This document shows positions 17,218 through 25,948 of a DNA stretch of 64,000 nucleotides, piece by piece (positions within the stretch are counted from its first letter, which is position 1; each line of letters starts with the position of its first letter). The stretch is from the NCBI GenBank assembly GCA_021771815.1, contig JAETOE010000009.1, positions 29,121 through 93,120 on the forward strand, in the 5' to 3' direction. The translations under genes were made by a program, and so were the position numbers. Source of the stretch: Roseburia hominis. Lineage in GTDB: Bacteria; Bacillota; Clostridia; Lachnospirales; Lachnospiraceae. Below the pieces are notes generated by a model. The model made no database searches and was not told where the DNA came from. It saw nothing but the letters and a program-made list of their open reading frames with translations.

Positions 17218-17664
17218 CTACAGCGGAATGCGCCGAATGGAGTAAGTGTCTTCTCCTAATTCGAGGATTGCCATGCTGCGTCCATCGCCGCGCGGCTGCC
17301 CGGCGCTTCCGGGATTGATGAATACCTTGCCGAAACGGTCGTACTCGGTGTAGCAGTGCGTATGTCCGAAGATCACGAAATCCGCGTCGGTCAGATCGAA
17401 CGGAAGGTCGTTCTTGTTATGTATAATATAAAAGATTTTCCCGCCGATGGGAACGGTCAGAAATTCCGGCAGGAATCTCGCCCATTCACCGTGGTCGCAA
17501 TTCCCGCGCACGAAATAGCAGGGAATGCCAAGCACTTTGATTCTGTCATAGCATGTTTTCGTATCGATGTCTCCCGCGTGGATCAGATAGTCGCATCCGG
17601 TCAGAGTAGATACCCAGTCCTCACGAAAAACACCATGCGTATCGGATAATATGCCAATTTTCAT
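17218..17664 (-). CDS. YfcE/MJ0936-type metallophosphoesterase
   Basis: A 148-residue calcineurin-like phosphodiesterase. The metal ligands appear as GILSDTHG, HAGDID, RGNCD and FGHTHC, with NPGSAGQPRG near the end, all typical of YfcE. Family members hydrolyse phosphodiesters, but the natural substrate is unclear. It is a single-gene unit on the minus strand, back-to-back with the riboswitch-pfl region. Confidence 0.92.
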   Translation of the reverse strand: MKIGILSDTHGVFREDWVSTLTGCDYLIHAGDIDTKTCYDRIKVLGIPCYFVRGNCDHGEWARFLPEFLTVPIGGKIFYIIHNKNDLPFDLTDADFVIFGHTHCYTEYDRFGKVFINPGSAGQPRGDGRSMAILELGEDTYSIRRIPL

Positions 17665-17811
17665 TCTGATTCCTCCGTGTTTTTGTATATTATAATGCTT
17701 TATCTGCCCTAAGTCTACAAAAAAAGCAGGGAATATCTACGAAAATGCTTTCCGGCGTGGACGGATTTCAGGAACGAAAATCTGCGTGAAAGTTTTCGTA
17801 AAAATTACCTA

Positions 17812-17840
17812 TTGCAAAAAGAGAAAATTCGTTGTAATAT
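17812..17840 (+). promoter_or_regulatory. Promoter of the pfl riboswitch leader
   Basis: TTGCAA at 17812-17817 and TAATAT at 17835-17840 with a 17-bp spacer. The RNA would start just before the aptamer. Confidence 0.65.
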
Positions 17841-17851
17841 CAGGATGTTAT

Positions 17852-17945
17852 ATGACTGACGGAACAAGTGGAAGAACCACGTGGAGTATAACGTATCGAA
17901 TGCCGACCGTCTGGGCGATTTACCCGGGCTGTCGGCTTATTTTTA
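17852..17945 (+). ncRNA. ZTP (pfl-motif) riboswitch with overlapping terminator
   Basis: The region contains the conserved ZTP-riboswitch features as I recall them: a 5' part with a GTGGAAGAACCAC hairpin and a 3' conserved loop ACCGTCTGGGC. The bases 17902-17915 that form the 3' aptamer half also pair with 17923-17936 as a 14-bp stem (one mismatch) followed by a T-rich run, giving a terminator. Ligand binding (ZTP/ZMP, signals of low 10-formyl-THF) would prevent that stem. The motif was first named after pfl genes, and the next gene is pflB. Confidence 0.82.
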
Positions 17946-18052
17946 TTCAACTCTTTCCTTGAAGTGCAAATCATAGCTTTCCGATATCTGGAAACAGAGG
18001 AAATCCATAGAAAATAAGCCAAAACTAACAATTCGGGTCAGCAAAATTGATG

Positions 18053-18104
18053 TTGACAGACAAATATCCTGTATGATATAGTCTCATGGATTAGTTAAAA
18101 CTAA
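18053..18104 (+). promoter_or_regulatory. Second pflB promoter with downstream dyad
   Basis: TTGACA (18053-18058) and TATAGT (18077-18082) are 18 bp apart. Directly after lies the perfect dyad TTAGTT-AA-AACTAA (18091-18104), positioned to block initiation. A related AAAACTAAC occurs at 18021. Transcripts from here bypass the riboswitch. Confidence 0.65.
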
Positions 18105-18192
18105 CTAGAGCACAGCATCTATTTTGCGGAAATCCTGTGCCGAAAGGACAGGCAAACATATCAAAACAGTCAGAAAGCAGGAGGAAGAAGAC

Positions 18193-20421
18193 ATGCAGAA
18201 AGAGTGGAGAGACTTTAAGGGCGGAAGCTGGGAGAGGGAAATCAACGTCCGGGATTTCATTCAGAAGAATTACACCCCGTACGACGGAGACGCCGGATTT
18301 CTTGCGGGGCCGACACAGGAGACGACGGAGTTATGGGATCAGGTGTTGGAACTGTCAAAGCAGGAGCGCGAGGCAGGCGGTGTCCTGGATATGGACACGA
18401 AGATTATTTCGACGATCACATCCCACGGACCGGGATATCTTGATAAGGATAAGGAGAAGATTGTCGGTTTTCAGACCGATAAGCCGTTCAAGCGTGCGCT
18501 GCAGCCTTACGGCGGAATCCGCATGGCGGTAAAGGCGTGTGAGGACAATGGCTATCATGTAGACCCGGAGGTCGTAGAGTATTTTACAACGCACAGAAAG
18601 ACGCACAATGCAGGCGTATTTGACGCGTACACGCCCCAGATGCGCGCGTGCCGCTCCGCACATATCATCACGGGACTGCCGGATGCGTACGGTAGAGGAC
18701 GTATCATCGGCGATTACAGAAGACCGGCGCTTTACGGTGTGGATCGTCTGATCGAGGATAAGGAAGAGCAGCTTGCGACGACCCGCACCATCATGTATTC
18801 CGATGTCATTCGTGAGCGCGAAGAGTTATCCGAGCAGATTCGTGCGCTTAAGATGTTAAAGGAGCTTGCAAAGATTTACGGCTGTGATATTTCCAAGCCG
18901 GCAAATAACGTGCAGGAGGCGGCGCAGGCGGTGTATTTTGCATATCTTGCAGCAGTCAAGGAGCAGAACGGTGCGGCGATGAGTCTCGGACGCACCTCCA
19001 CCTTCTTAGATATCTACGCGGAGCGTGACTTAAAGGAGGGTACGTTTACCGAGCAGGAGATTCAGGAGATTGTCGACCAGTTCGTCATGAAGCTTCGCCT
19101 TATAAAATTTGCCCGCACGCCGGAGTACAACACCATTTTCGCAGGAGATCCGACGTGGGTAACGGAATCCATTGGAGGCGTAGGTGTAGACGGCAGACAT
19201 ATGGTAACAAAGATGTCTTACCGCTACTTAAATACCCTAAATAATATCGGAGCGGCGCCGGAGCCAAATATGACCGTGCTCTGGTCGGTACAGCTCCCGG
19301 AGAACTTTAAGCGTTTCTGCACGGAGACTTCCATTAAGCATTCTGCAATTCAGTATGAAAATGATGACATTATGCGTGTAGTACACGGCGACGACTATGG
19401 TATCGCCTGCTGTGTATCGTCCATGCGCATCGGAAAGGAAATGCAGTTCTTCGGTGCGCGTGCAAATCTTGCGAAGTGCCTGCTCTATGCGATCAACGGC
19501 GGTGTTGACGAGATGAGCGGCAAACAGGTCGGACCGAAGTATCGTCCGATTACGTCCGAATATCTGGATTACGATGAAGTGTGGGATAAATATAAGGATA
19601 TGATGAAATGGCTTGCGGGCGTATACGTCAACGCGCTCAACATCATCCATTATATGCACGACAAGTATTGCTATGAGAAGCTCGAGATGGCGCTTCACGA
19701 TAAGAAGGTGCGCCGCTGGTTCGCGACCGGAATCGCGGGCTTTTCCGTGGTGGCGGATTCCCTGTCGGCAATCAGGTATGCGAAGGTAAAGCCGATCCGC
19801 GACGAGAATGGCATCGCGGTTGACTTTGAAATCGAGGGAGATTTCCCGAAATACGGAAATGACGACGACCGTGTGGATGAGATTGCAAGAGAGGTGCTTC
19901 ATACCTTCATCGGTTACATCAAGGGCAACCATACCTACCGCGGCGGCGTTCCGACGACGTCGATCTTAACGATCACCTCCAACGTGTCCTACGGCAAGAA
20001 TACCGGAGCAACGCCGGACGGAAGAAAGCGCGGCGTCGCCTTCGCACCGGGCGCGAACCCGATGCACGGACGCGATACCCACGGTGCGGTCGCAGCTTTG
20101 GCGTCCGTGGCGAAGCTTCCGTTCATGGATTCACAGGACGGTATCTCGAACACCTTCACGATCGTGCCGGATGCGCTTGGAAAGGATATAGAGAGCGAGA
20201 AGAACAATCTCGTGGCAATGCTCGACGCATATGTGGAGCAGGGAGGACATCATCTGAATGTTAACGTCTTAAACCGTGACACGCTCTTAGATGCGCAGAA
20301 GCACCCGGAGCAGTACCCGCAGCTTACCATCCGCGTATCGGGCTATGCAGTCAATTTCATTAAGCTGACAAAGGAGCAGCAGGATGAGGTAATTGCGCGG
20401 ACCTTCCATGAGCGCATGTGA
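18193..20421 (+). CDS. pflB: Formate acetyltransferase (pyruvate formate-lyase)
   Basis: A 742-residue glycyl radical enzyme that splits pyruvate into acetyl-CoA and formate under anoxia. The catalytic pair of adjacent cysteines is in [10 protein letters not shown], and the radical-bearing glycine is in RVSGYAVNF close to the C-terminus, as expected for true PFL rather than a diol or glycerol dehydratase. AGGAGG at 18179-18184 supports ATG 18193 over the longer frame. Formate made here feeds 10-formyl-THF, which matches control by a ZTP riboswitch. pflA follows. Confidence 0.97.
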   Translation: MQKEWRDFKGGSWEREINVRDFIQKNYTPYDGDAGFLAGPTQETTELWDQVLELSKQEREAGGVLDMDTKIISTITSHGPGYLDKDKEKIVGFQTDKPFKRALQPYGGIRMAVKACEDNGYHVDPEVVEYFTTHRKTHNAGVFDAYTPQMRACRSAHIITGLPDAYGRGRIIGDYRRPALYGVDRLIEDKEEQLATTRTIMYSDVIREREELSEQIRALKMLKELAKIYGCDISKPANNVQEAAQAVYFAYLAAVKEQNGAAMSLGRTSTFLDIYAERDLKEGTFTEQEIQEIVDQFVMKLRLIKFARTPEYNTIFAGDPTWVTESIGGVGVDGRHMVTKMSYRYLNTLNNIGAAPEPNMTVLWSVQLPENFKRFCTETSIKHSAIQYENDDIMRVVHGDDYGIACCVSSMRIGKEMQFFGARANLAKCLLYAINGGVDEMSGKQVGPKYRPITSEYLDYDEVWDKYKDMMKWLAGVYVNALNIIHYMHDKYCYEKLEMALHDKKVRRWFATGIAGFSVVADSLSAIRYAKVKPIRDENGIAVDFEIEGDFPKYGNDDDRVDEIAREVLHTFIGYIKGNHTYRGGVPTTSILTITSNVSYGKNTGATPDGRKRGVAFAPGANPMHGRDTHGAVAALASVAKLPFMDSQDGISNTFTIVPDALGKDIESEKNNLVAMLDAYVEQGGHHLNVNVLNRDTLLDAQKHPEQYPQLTIRVSGYAVNFIKLTKEQQDEVIARTFHERM

Positions 20422-20456
20422 CAGAGAGGTTTGCAGAAAGGCTCATACAAATCATG

Positions 20457-20496
20457 GGGCTGCCGCTTCACGAATTTTCCGTGAAAGCGGCAGCCC
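20457..20496 (+). other. Intercistronic hairpin between pflB and pflA
   Basis: A very stable stem of about 16 bp with one bulged A (GGGCTGCCGCTTCACG / CGTGAAAGCGGCAGCCC) and a 7-nt loop. It lacks a clean T-run, so it more likely stabilises pflB mRNA or reduces read-through into pflA than ends transcription. Confidence 0.7.
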
Positions 20497-20519
20497 GGTT
20501 TATAACAGGGAGAAACGAT

Positions 20520-21293
20520 ATGGGAAAGATTCATTCAATCGAGACGTTCGGAACGGTGGACGGACCGGGCGTGCGGTTTGTCGTATTTTTTCAGGGCTGT
20601 CCGATGCGGTGTCAGTACTGTCATAACCCCGACACATGGCTGCCGGAGGACGGAACGGACGTTACGGCGGATGAGATTCTTGCGAAGATGGAGCGGAACC
20701 GTGCCTTTTACAAAACGGGCGGAATCACCGCAACGGGCGGAGAACCGATGCTGCAGATGGAATTTTTGACAGAGCTTTTTGCGAGGGCAAAGTCGCTTGG
20801 TATTCATACCTGTCTGGACACCTCCGGAATTATGTTCCCGGGGGAGGATGGCTGTCCCAAGGAAGGGGCAGCGCCTGATAATAAAGCGGGGCGCATGGAG
20901 CAGATTGACGCGTTGCTTTCGGTGACCGATCTTGTCATGCTTGACATTAAGCACATGAGGCCGGAGGCGCACAGGAAGCTGACCGGGCATTCCAATGAAA
21001 ATATTCTTGACTTCGCGCGATATCTCGACGCGATGCGTAAGCCCGTCTGGATCCGCCATGTGGTCGTGCCGGACATCACCTACGACAGCAAGGAACTGAC
21101 GGAGCTTGGACATTTTCTTGGAACGCTTTCCAATGTAGAGAAGCTTGAGGTACTTCCGTACCATGCGCTCGGGAAGGTGAAATACGACAATCTTGGCATC
21201 GATTATGTGCTGAAAGATACGCCGCAGCTTACAAAGGAGCAGGCGAAAGAGGCGGAACGGATCATCCGGGCGGAAATGGAAAAAATTTCCTGA
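20520..21293 (+). CDS. pflA: Pyruvate formate-lyase activating enzyme
   Basis: A 257-residue radical SAM enzyme that installs the glycyl radical on PflB. GCPMRCQYCHNPDTW contains the CxxxCxxC [4Fe-4S] site, and GGITATGGEPMLQ the SAM-binding GGE motif. VMLDIKHMRPEAHRKLTG is conserved in activases. AGGGAGA at 20507-20513 fixes the ATG at 20520. A short insertion (about residues 101-120) relative to E. coli PflA is present before LLSVTDLVMLD. Confidence 0.95.
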   Translation: MGKIHSIETFGTVDGPGVRFVVFFQGCPMRCQYCHNPDTWLPEDGTDVTADEILAKMERNRAFYKTGGITATGGEPMLQMEFLTELFARAKSLGIHTCLDTSGIMFPGEDGCPKEGAAPDNKAGRMEQIDALLSVTDLVMLDIKHMRPEAHRKLTGHSNENILDFARYLDAMRKPVWIRHVVVPDITYDSKELTELGHFLGTLSNVEKLEVLPYHALGKVKYDNLGIDYVLKDTPQLTKEQAKEAERIIRAEMEKIS

Positions 21294-21381
21294 TGTTTTG
21301 ATTTAAGAACTTGAAGTTATGGGACATTCGTATTATAGTGTAGAGGCGAAAAGAGAATAGGGTGAGAAAGGAGAATGTCTT

Positions 21382-21618
21382 ATGAAGATCAAGAATATTA
21401 CGGACATTGACGGATTTTTTAATGTAATCGATTCCTGTGACGGAAAAGTGGAGTTGATTACCGGAGAGGGCGACAGACTGAACTTAAAGTCAAAGCTGTG
21501 CCAGTATGTTTCCCTTGCGAGCATTTTAAAGGTTGGTTCCGAGATACCGGAACTGGAGCTGGTCGCTTATGAGGCGGAAGATACGCAGAAGATCATTAAT
21601 TTCCTGATGAAGGGTTAA
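21382..21618 (+). CDS. Conserved small protein of unknown function
   Basis: A 78-residue protein, acidic overall, with no signal peptide or membrane span. It begins KIKNITDIDGFFNVIDSC and ends KIINFLMKG. An AAAGGAG lies upstream of the ATG and a terminator directly follows, so it is a genuine single-gene unit. I do not recognise a characterised family. The pattern suggests a small alpha/beta domain. Confidence 0.7.
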   Translation: MKIKNITDIDGFFNVIDSCDGKVELITGEGDRLNLKSKLCQYVSLASILKVGSEIPELELVAYEAEDTQKIINFLMKG

Positions 21619-21621
21619 ACG

Positions 21622-21655
21622 ACGGGCCGTCAGCTATAGTTGGCGGTCTGTTTTT
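21622..21655 (+). terminator. Rho-independent terminator
   Basis: A 12-bp stem with several G-U pairs (ACGGGCCGTCAG / TTGGCGGTCTGT) and a T5 tail, 3 nt after the small gene. Confidence 0.8.
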
Positions 21656-21812
21656 GCATGTGCGCCTGGTGTCCTGCCTGATTATCAATCAGACAAGACA
21701 CTGGCGGCGCACGTTTTTAACGGATTTGGAATAAAATAAATGAACTGGCAGAGAATATGTGAGAATAGAGGAATTGTCCATATTGCTGTACAGATTGGGG
21801 AATAAAAGAACT

Positions 21813-23567
21813 ATGGCAACAATAACGGAAGTAAAGTTTCATGATATAACGATCGAAGACAAGGCATGGATGGACGTGCGTTTCGCGGAGGACGGCAGGA
21901 ATGCCTGCGAGTACACGTTTGCCAACAATTTTATCTGGAGGAAGGTCTATCAGGTAGAGGTGGCGGAACTACACGGCTGCCTGGTAATCCGGTTCATAGA
22001 GAATGGGAGCTATTGCTATTCTTACCCGGTGGGAGCCGGGGATAAGAAAGCAGCGGTCGAGGAGCTGCTTTTTCAATGCAAAAAGGACGGAATACCGCTT
22101 GTGATGTCGCCCCTGTCGGAGGAGGACCGCACCTGTCTGCTCCGCTGGTTCCCGGGGAAATTTCTCATCGAGGGAGACAGGGACGACTACGATTATATTT
22201 ATTCGAGAGAGAAGCTTGCGACGCTTGCGGGCAAGAAGCTGCATGGAAAGCGCAATCATATCGCGCGTTTCATGGATGCGGGGGACTGGGAATACGAGCC
22301 GATGACGGATGAGAACATGGAAGAGTGCCGCACGATGACCTACACATGGATGCGGATGCGCTCCGAGAAGTGGAATGAGGAGATGGAGGATGAGATCATG
22401 GTACTCCACGAGGCGTTCGACCATAGGAAGGAGCTTGGGCTGGTCGGAGGCGTCTTGAGGAAAGCCGGGGAGATTGTCGCATTCTGCATGGGTGAACCGC
22501 TAAATGACACGACGTTTGTGGTACATTTTGAAAAGGCGTACCCGATGATGCAGGGCGCGTATCCCATGATCAACCAGCAGTTCGTGCAGCACGAGTGCGG
22601 GGAATACGAGTATGTCAACCGCGAGGAGGACACGGGAGATCCGGGGCTGCGCAAGGCAAAGCTTTCTTACTATCCTGAAATCCTTCTCACGAAATATGTG
22701 GCGACGGAGAGCGACGTCGTCTATGCAGACCGCAAGACGGACGGCGAGGCGATACAGGAGATCTGGCAGACTTGTTTTGGCGACGAGGAGGAATATATCG
22801 AGTTCTATCTGGGGCATCGGATGACAAAGGAGAATATGCTTGTGATTTATGCGGACGGAAGACCTGTATCTATGGCGAGCTTTCTTCCGGTGGAGTATCT
22901 GTGCGAAGGAGAATATTTGGATGCACGCTATGTGTATGCGGTTGCAACGTTGCCGGAGTACAGAGGGCGGGGATTTGCGTCGAAGATTCTGAATTTTGCG
23001 AAGGAAAAGTACGGCGAGCCACTGATTCTCTCCCCTGCCGATGAATCACTGATGCAGTATTACGAGAAGCTTGGATTCAAACGGGCATTCCCGGACACCC
23101 GGAGCACGATGGACTGTGCCGCCGATATACAGGCTCTGGAGATAAAAGATTCTGAACCGTTTCCATGTATGGAGCCGATTACCGCCGGAGAATATCTGGC
23201 AGTGCGCGATGAAAAATGCGCGAAGGAGGGCTACGTGCGTTGGGATGAGGATGCGATCGCCTATGCGATGGAGCTGGGCGAAAGCTGCGGCGGAAATACT
23301 GTCGCAGTGACCTGCGAGGACGACCGCAAGCCGGACAAACAGGAGAAGCGGGACATCCTGATGTATGACAAAGAGGACGATACGCTTACGATTCTGGAAA
23401 CAACGCTGTCTAAGGAATGCCTTACGGAAATTATGCCGCAGTTATTGGCGCAGACAGGAGCAAAGCAGGCGGTATATGGACAGGCGCCGGGCATGATCTG
23501 GCTGCCGGAGTCGGTACACGGGGAGCGCATCAGCACAGACGGCTATCTTGCACTGACGCTCGGCTGA
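21813..23567 (+). CDS. Two-domain protein: DUF2156 (LPG-synthase-C-like) + GNAT acetyltransferase
   Basis: A 584-residue fusion. Residues about 1-290 resemble DUF2156 / aminoacyl-lipid synthase C-terminal domains (ACEYTFANNFIWR, GKKLHGKRNHIARF, WMRMRSEKW, GAYPMINQQF). Residues about 300-450 are a GNAT domain with the acetyl-CoA loop VATLPEYRGRGFASKIL and YYEKLGFKRAF. The last part is less recognisable. Both halves use acyl-CoA- or aminoacyl-type donors in known families, and the substrate here is unknown. The ATG at 21813 is taken as start; upstream in-frame GTG 21759 lacks a convincing SD. Confidence 0.82.
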   Translation: MATITEVKFHDITIEDKAWMDVRFAEDGRNACEYTFANNFIWRKVYQVEVAELHGCLVIRFIENGSYCYSYPVGAGDKKAAVEELLFQCKKDGIPLVMSPLSEEDRTCLLRWFPGKFLIEGDRDDYDYIYSREKLATLAGKKLHGKRNHIARFMDAGDWEYEPMTDENMEECRTMTYTWMRMRSEKWNEEMEDEIMVLHEAFDHRKELGLVGGVLRKAGEIVAFCMGEPLNDTTFVVHFEKAYPMMQGAYPMINQQFVQHECGEYEYVNREEDTGDPGLRKAKLSYYPEILLTKYVATESDVVYADRKTDGEAIQEIWQTCFGDEEEYIEFYLGHRMTKENMLVIYADGRPVSMASFLPVEYLCEGEYLDARYVYAVATLPEYRGRGFASKILNFAKEKYGEPLILSPADESLMQYYEKLGFKRAFPDTRSTMDCAADIQALEIKDSEPFPCMEPITAGEYLAVRDEKCAKEGYVRWDEDAIAYAMELGESCGGNTVAVTCEDDRKPDKQEKRDILMYDKEDDTLTILETTLSKECLTEIMPQLLAQTGAKQAVYGQAPGMIWLPESVHGERISTDGYLALTLG

Positions 23568-23625
23568 GTCCGGTCGTAAAAAGAAATGAATTTTCTGAAA
23601 AGTTTATGAATTCAGACAAATTTTC

Positions 23626-23653
23626 TTGCTATAAAAGTAAAATATGATATAAT
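23626..23653 (+). promoter_or_regulatory. Promoter of hpf
   Basis: TTGCTA at 23626-23631 and TATAAT at 23648-23653, 16-bp spacer. Confidence 0.7.
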
Positions 23654-23702
23654 ATACCTATGATATATCCGTATCAAATAAACGACAAAGGGGTTGGGCA
23701 TC

Positions 23703-24233
23703 ATGAGAATTAAGATCACAGGAAGAAACATTGAGTTGACTGAGGGCCTGAAAGCGGCGGTGGAGGATAAGTTGAACAAGCTTGAGAAGTACTTCACGCC
23801 GGATACTGATGTATATGTGACACTGAGTGTGGAGAAGGAGAGACAGAAGGTAGAGGTAACCATTCCCATGAAGGGGAATTATATTCGTTCTGAACAGGTC
23901 AGCAACGATATGTATGTGTCGATCGATCTGGTGGAGGAAGTGATTGAGCGTCAGCTTAAGAAGTACAGGACGAAGCTGGTAACGAAGCAGCAGAACGCTT
24001 CGGCGGTATTCAAGAAGGAATTCCTCGATGCAGTTTCAGACGAGGATGAGGAGATTAAGATTATCCGCAGCAAGAAGATTTCAATGAAGCCGATGTATCC
24101 CGAGGATGCATGTGTGCAGATGGAGTTGTTGGGACATGACTTCTTCGTATTTATCAATGCGGAGACAGAGGATGTCAATGTCGTATATAAGAGAAAGGGC
24201 AACACCTACGGTCTGATCGAGCCGGAAAACTAG
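23703..24233 (+). CDS. hpf: Ribosome hibernation promoting factor, long form
   Basis: A 176-residue long HPF. The N-terminal S30AE domain (about residues 1-100) begins MRIKITGRNIELTEGLKAAVEDKLNKLEKYF and binds the 30S decoding region. The C-terminal dimerisation domain reads IIRSKKISMKPMYPEDACVQMELLGHDFFVFIN and lets Firmicutes form 100S ribosome dimers in stationary phase. AAAGGGG at 23687-23693 supports ATG 23703. It has its own promoter and a strong terminator. Confidence 0.96.
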   Translation: MRIKITGRNIELTEGLKAAVEDKLNKLEKYFTPDTDVYVTLSVEKERQKVEVTIPMKGNYIRSEQVSNDMYVSIDLVEEVIERQLKKYRTKLVTKQQNASAVFKKEFLDAVSDEDEEIKIIRSKKISMKPMYPEDACVQMELLGHDFFVFINAETEDVNVVYKRKGNTYGLIEPEN

Positions 24234-24276
24234 AAGCGAAGAGATGTGCTGTCTCATAGTGGATATATAGGACATG

Positions 24277-24323
24277 AAACCGGGAGCGGTGAGGAGAGAA
24301 TCCTTACCGCTCCCGGTTTTTTT
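24277..24323 (+). terminator. Terminator of hpf
   Basis: A stem of about 15 bp (ACCGGGAGCGGTGAGG / CCTTACCGCTCCCGGT) with a T7 tail. Confidence 0.92.
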
Positions 24324-24498
24324 GCTCTAGGCGCGGAGAATCTGGCAGAGCCGGATTCTATTTGTGTAAACATGCCGAGTTAAAGTGTGAAATCTGTGCA
24401 AAACGGGCAGGGGCTGCACGAAGTGCGTGTTCATCGAGACAGAATGTATAATATAATTGTAGTTGTCGTAGTTGTACGAGGAAAGGAAAAGGGGAAAG

Positions 24499-24804
24499 AT
24501 GGAAAGAGAAATGGAACAAAAGAAAAAGGGAAAAGAGGAGAAGCGGGAACACACGGGCGCATGGATGGATATGATACAGAAAAGCCCTGGTTTTTTGGAC
24601 TATATCGCGCGAAATTGTTTGATTGACGAAACAAGAATGTGCTTGTTGCAGAAGATTCTTCTGTCAGAGGAGTACCAGGAGAAGGAAGAAGAGATTTATT
24701 TGTATGGGAGTCTGCTCCGTGGGAAAGATCTGATGGGACGGCAGATTTTTTTATGGCTGCTTGGTATGACGGAAGAGATGAAACGGAACAGGGGAGAAGA
24801 ATGA
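24499..24804 (+). CDS. Small hypothetical protein
   Basis: About 101 residues. The first 25 are almost all Lys, Glu and Arg. The rest contains WMDMIQKSPGFLDYIARN and FLWLLGMTEEMKR, suggesting short helices. A TATAAT at 24447-24452 and a GGGG-containing weak SD precede it. I do not recognise the family. The protein could instead start further downstream, because the Lys/Glu-rich N-terminus may be spurious. It ends 77 nt before ddl. Confidence 0.5.
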   Translation: MEREMEQKKKGKEEKREHTGAWMDMIQKSPGFLDYIARNCLIDETRMCLLQKILLSEEYQEKEEEIYLYGSLLRGKDLMGRQIFLWLLGMTEEMKRNRGEE

Positions 24805-24881
24805 ATGTAATATCTTGCCACGAAACGGAAAAAGGTATACTATAAAGCGAGAAAAGTTTTGAAAAAGGAGAAATAGATACC

Positions 24882-25931
24882 ATGAAAATTATTGTTCTGA
24901 CGGGCGGTCTCAGCACAGAAAGAGATGTTTCTTTTAAGACGGGCGAGATGGTAGCAAAGGCACTGAGAGAAAACGGACATCAGGTAATCTTACTGGATGT
25001 TTTTATGGGATATAGCGATAAGAAGGAGGATCTTACCGGAATCTTTGACAGGGCCAAGGAAGTCAGCGTCAAGGTAGAGGGGATTCCTGAAGTGGCGCCG
25101 GATCTGGCGAAGGTGAAGGCACAGAGAAAAGATCAGTCGGAAAATTTCTTCGGACCAAACGTCATTGAACTCTGTCAGATGGCGGATATCGTGTTCATGG
25201 CACTGCACGGAGAAAACGGGGAGAACGGCAAGCTTCAGGCGGCGTTCGATCTACTTGGCATCCGTTATACGGGAAGCGGATATTTAAGCAGTGCGCTTGC
25301 GATGGATAAGGGAATGTCAAAGCAGCTTTTCGCGGACAACGGCATCCCGACTCCGGTGGGGGTTTCCTTAAAACGTGGAGAGAAGAAAGACCTTGCGGCG
25401 CTTGGCATAGACCTTCCGTGCGTGGTGAAGCCGTGTTGCGGCGGCTCAAGTATCGGCGTGTCCATCGTGCGCACGCAGGAGGAATATGAGGCGGCGCTTC
25501 TGGAGGCGTTCCGCTGGGAGGATGAACTTGTCATCGAGAAGTATGTTGAGGGCAGAGAGTTTTCCGTCGGCGTTATTGATTATAAAGCGCTTCCGGTCAT
25601 TGAGATCGCTCCGGTAGAGGGCTTTTATGATTACAAGAATAAATATAAGGCGGGAAGCGCCGTCGAGACTTGTCCGGCGGATCTGCCGGAGACGGTGGCA
25701 GGGCAGATGCAGCGCTATGCGGAGCAGGTCGCAAGAGTGCTCGGTCTGGACACATATTCGCGCTCGGATTTTCTGCTGGATAAAGATAACCGTATCTTCT
25801 GCCTTGAGGCGAATACGCTTCCGGGCATGACGCCGACGAGCCTGCTTCCGCAGGAAGCAAAGGCGGTGGGTATGGACTTTAACCAGCTCTGCGAGAAGCT
25901 GATTGAGATTTCCCTTCAGAAATATTCTTAG
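24882..25931 (+). CDS. ddl: D-alanine--D-alanine ligase
   Basis: A 349-residue ATP-grasp ligase that makes the D-Ala-D-Ala terminus of peptidoglycan precursors. Motifs in order are ALHGENGENGKLQAAFDLLG (substrate-binding Glu/Gly loop), YTGSGYLSSALAMDKGMSK, CVVKPCCGGSSIGVS (ATP-binding loop), EKYVEGREFSVGV, and CLEANTLPGMTPTSLLP with the metal-binding Asn. An acidic insert of about 30 residues follows the first strand. A GGAG-containing SD precedes the ATG. It forms an operon with murF, the enzyme that uses its product. Confidence 0.95.
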   Translation: MKIIVLTGGLSTERDVSFKTGEMVAKALRENGHQVILLDVFMGYSDKKEDLTGIFDRAKEVSVKVEGIPEVAPDLAKVKAQRKDQSENFFGPNVIELCQMADIVFMALHGENGENGKLQAAFDLLGIRYTGSGYLSSALAMDKGMSKQLFADNGIPTPVGVSLKRGEKKDLAALGIDLPCVVKPCCGGSSIGVSIVRTQEEYEAALLEAFRWEDELVIEKYVEGREFSVGVIDYKALPVIEIAPVEGFYDYKNKYKAGSAVETCPADLPETVAGQMQRYAEQVARVLGLDTYSRSDFLLDKDNRIFCLEANTLPGMTPTSLLPQEAKAVGMDFNQLCEKLIEISLQKYS

Positions 25932-25948
25932 ATGTCATGGAGATTAGA

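Noticed and set aside
17840..18031. 63-residue minus-strand frame in the pfl leader
   Set aside because: It overlaps the ZTP aptamer and terminator and has no SD or recognisable protein.
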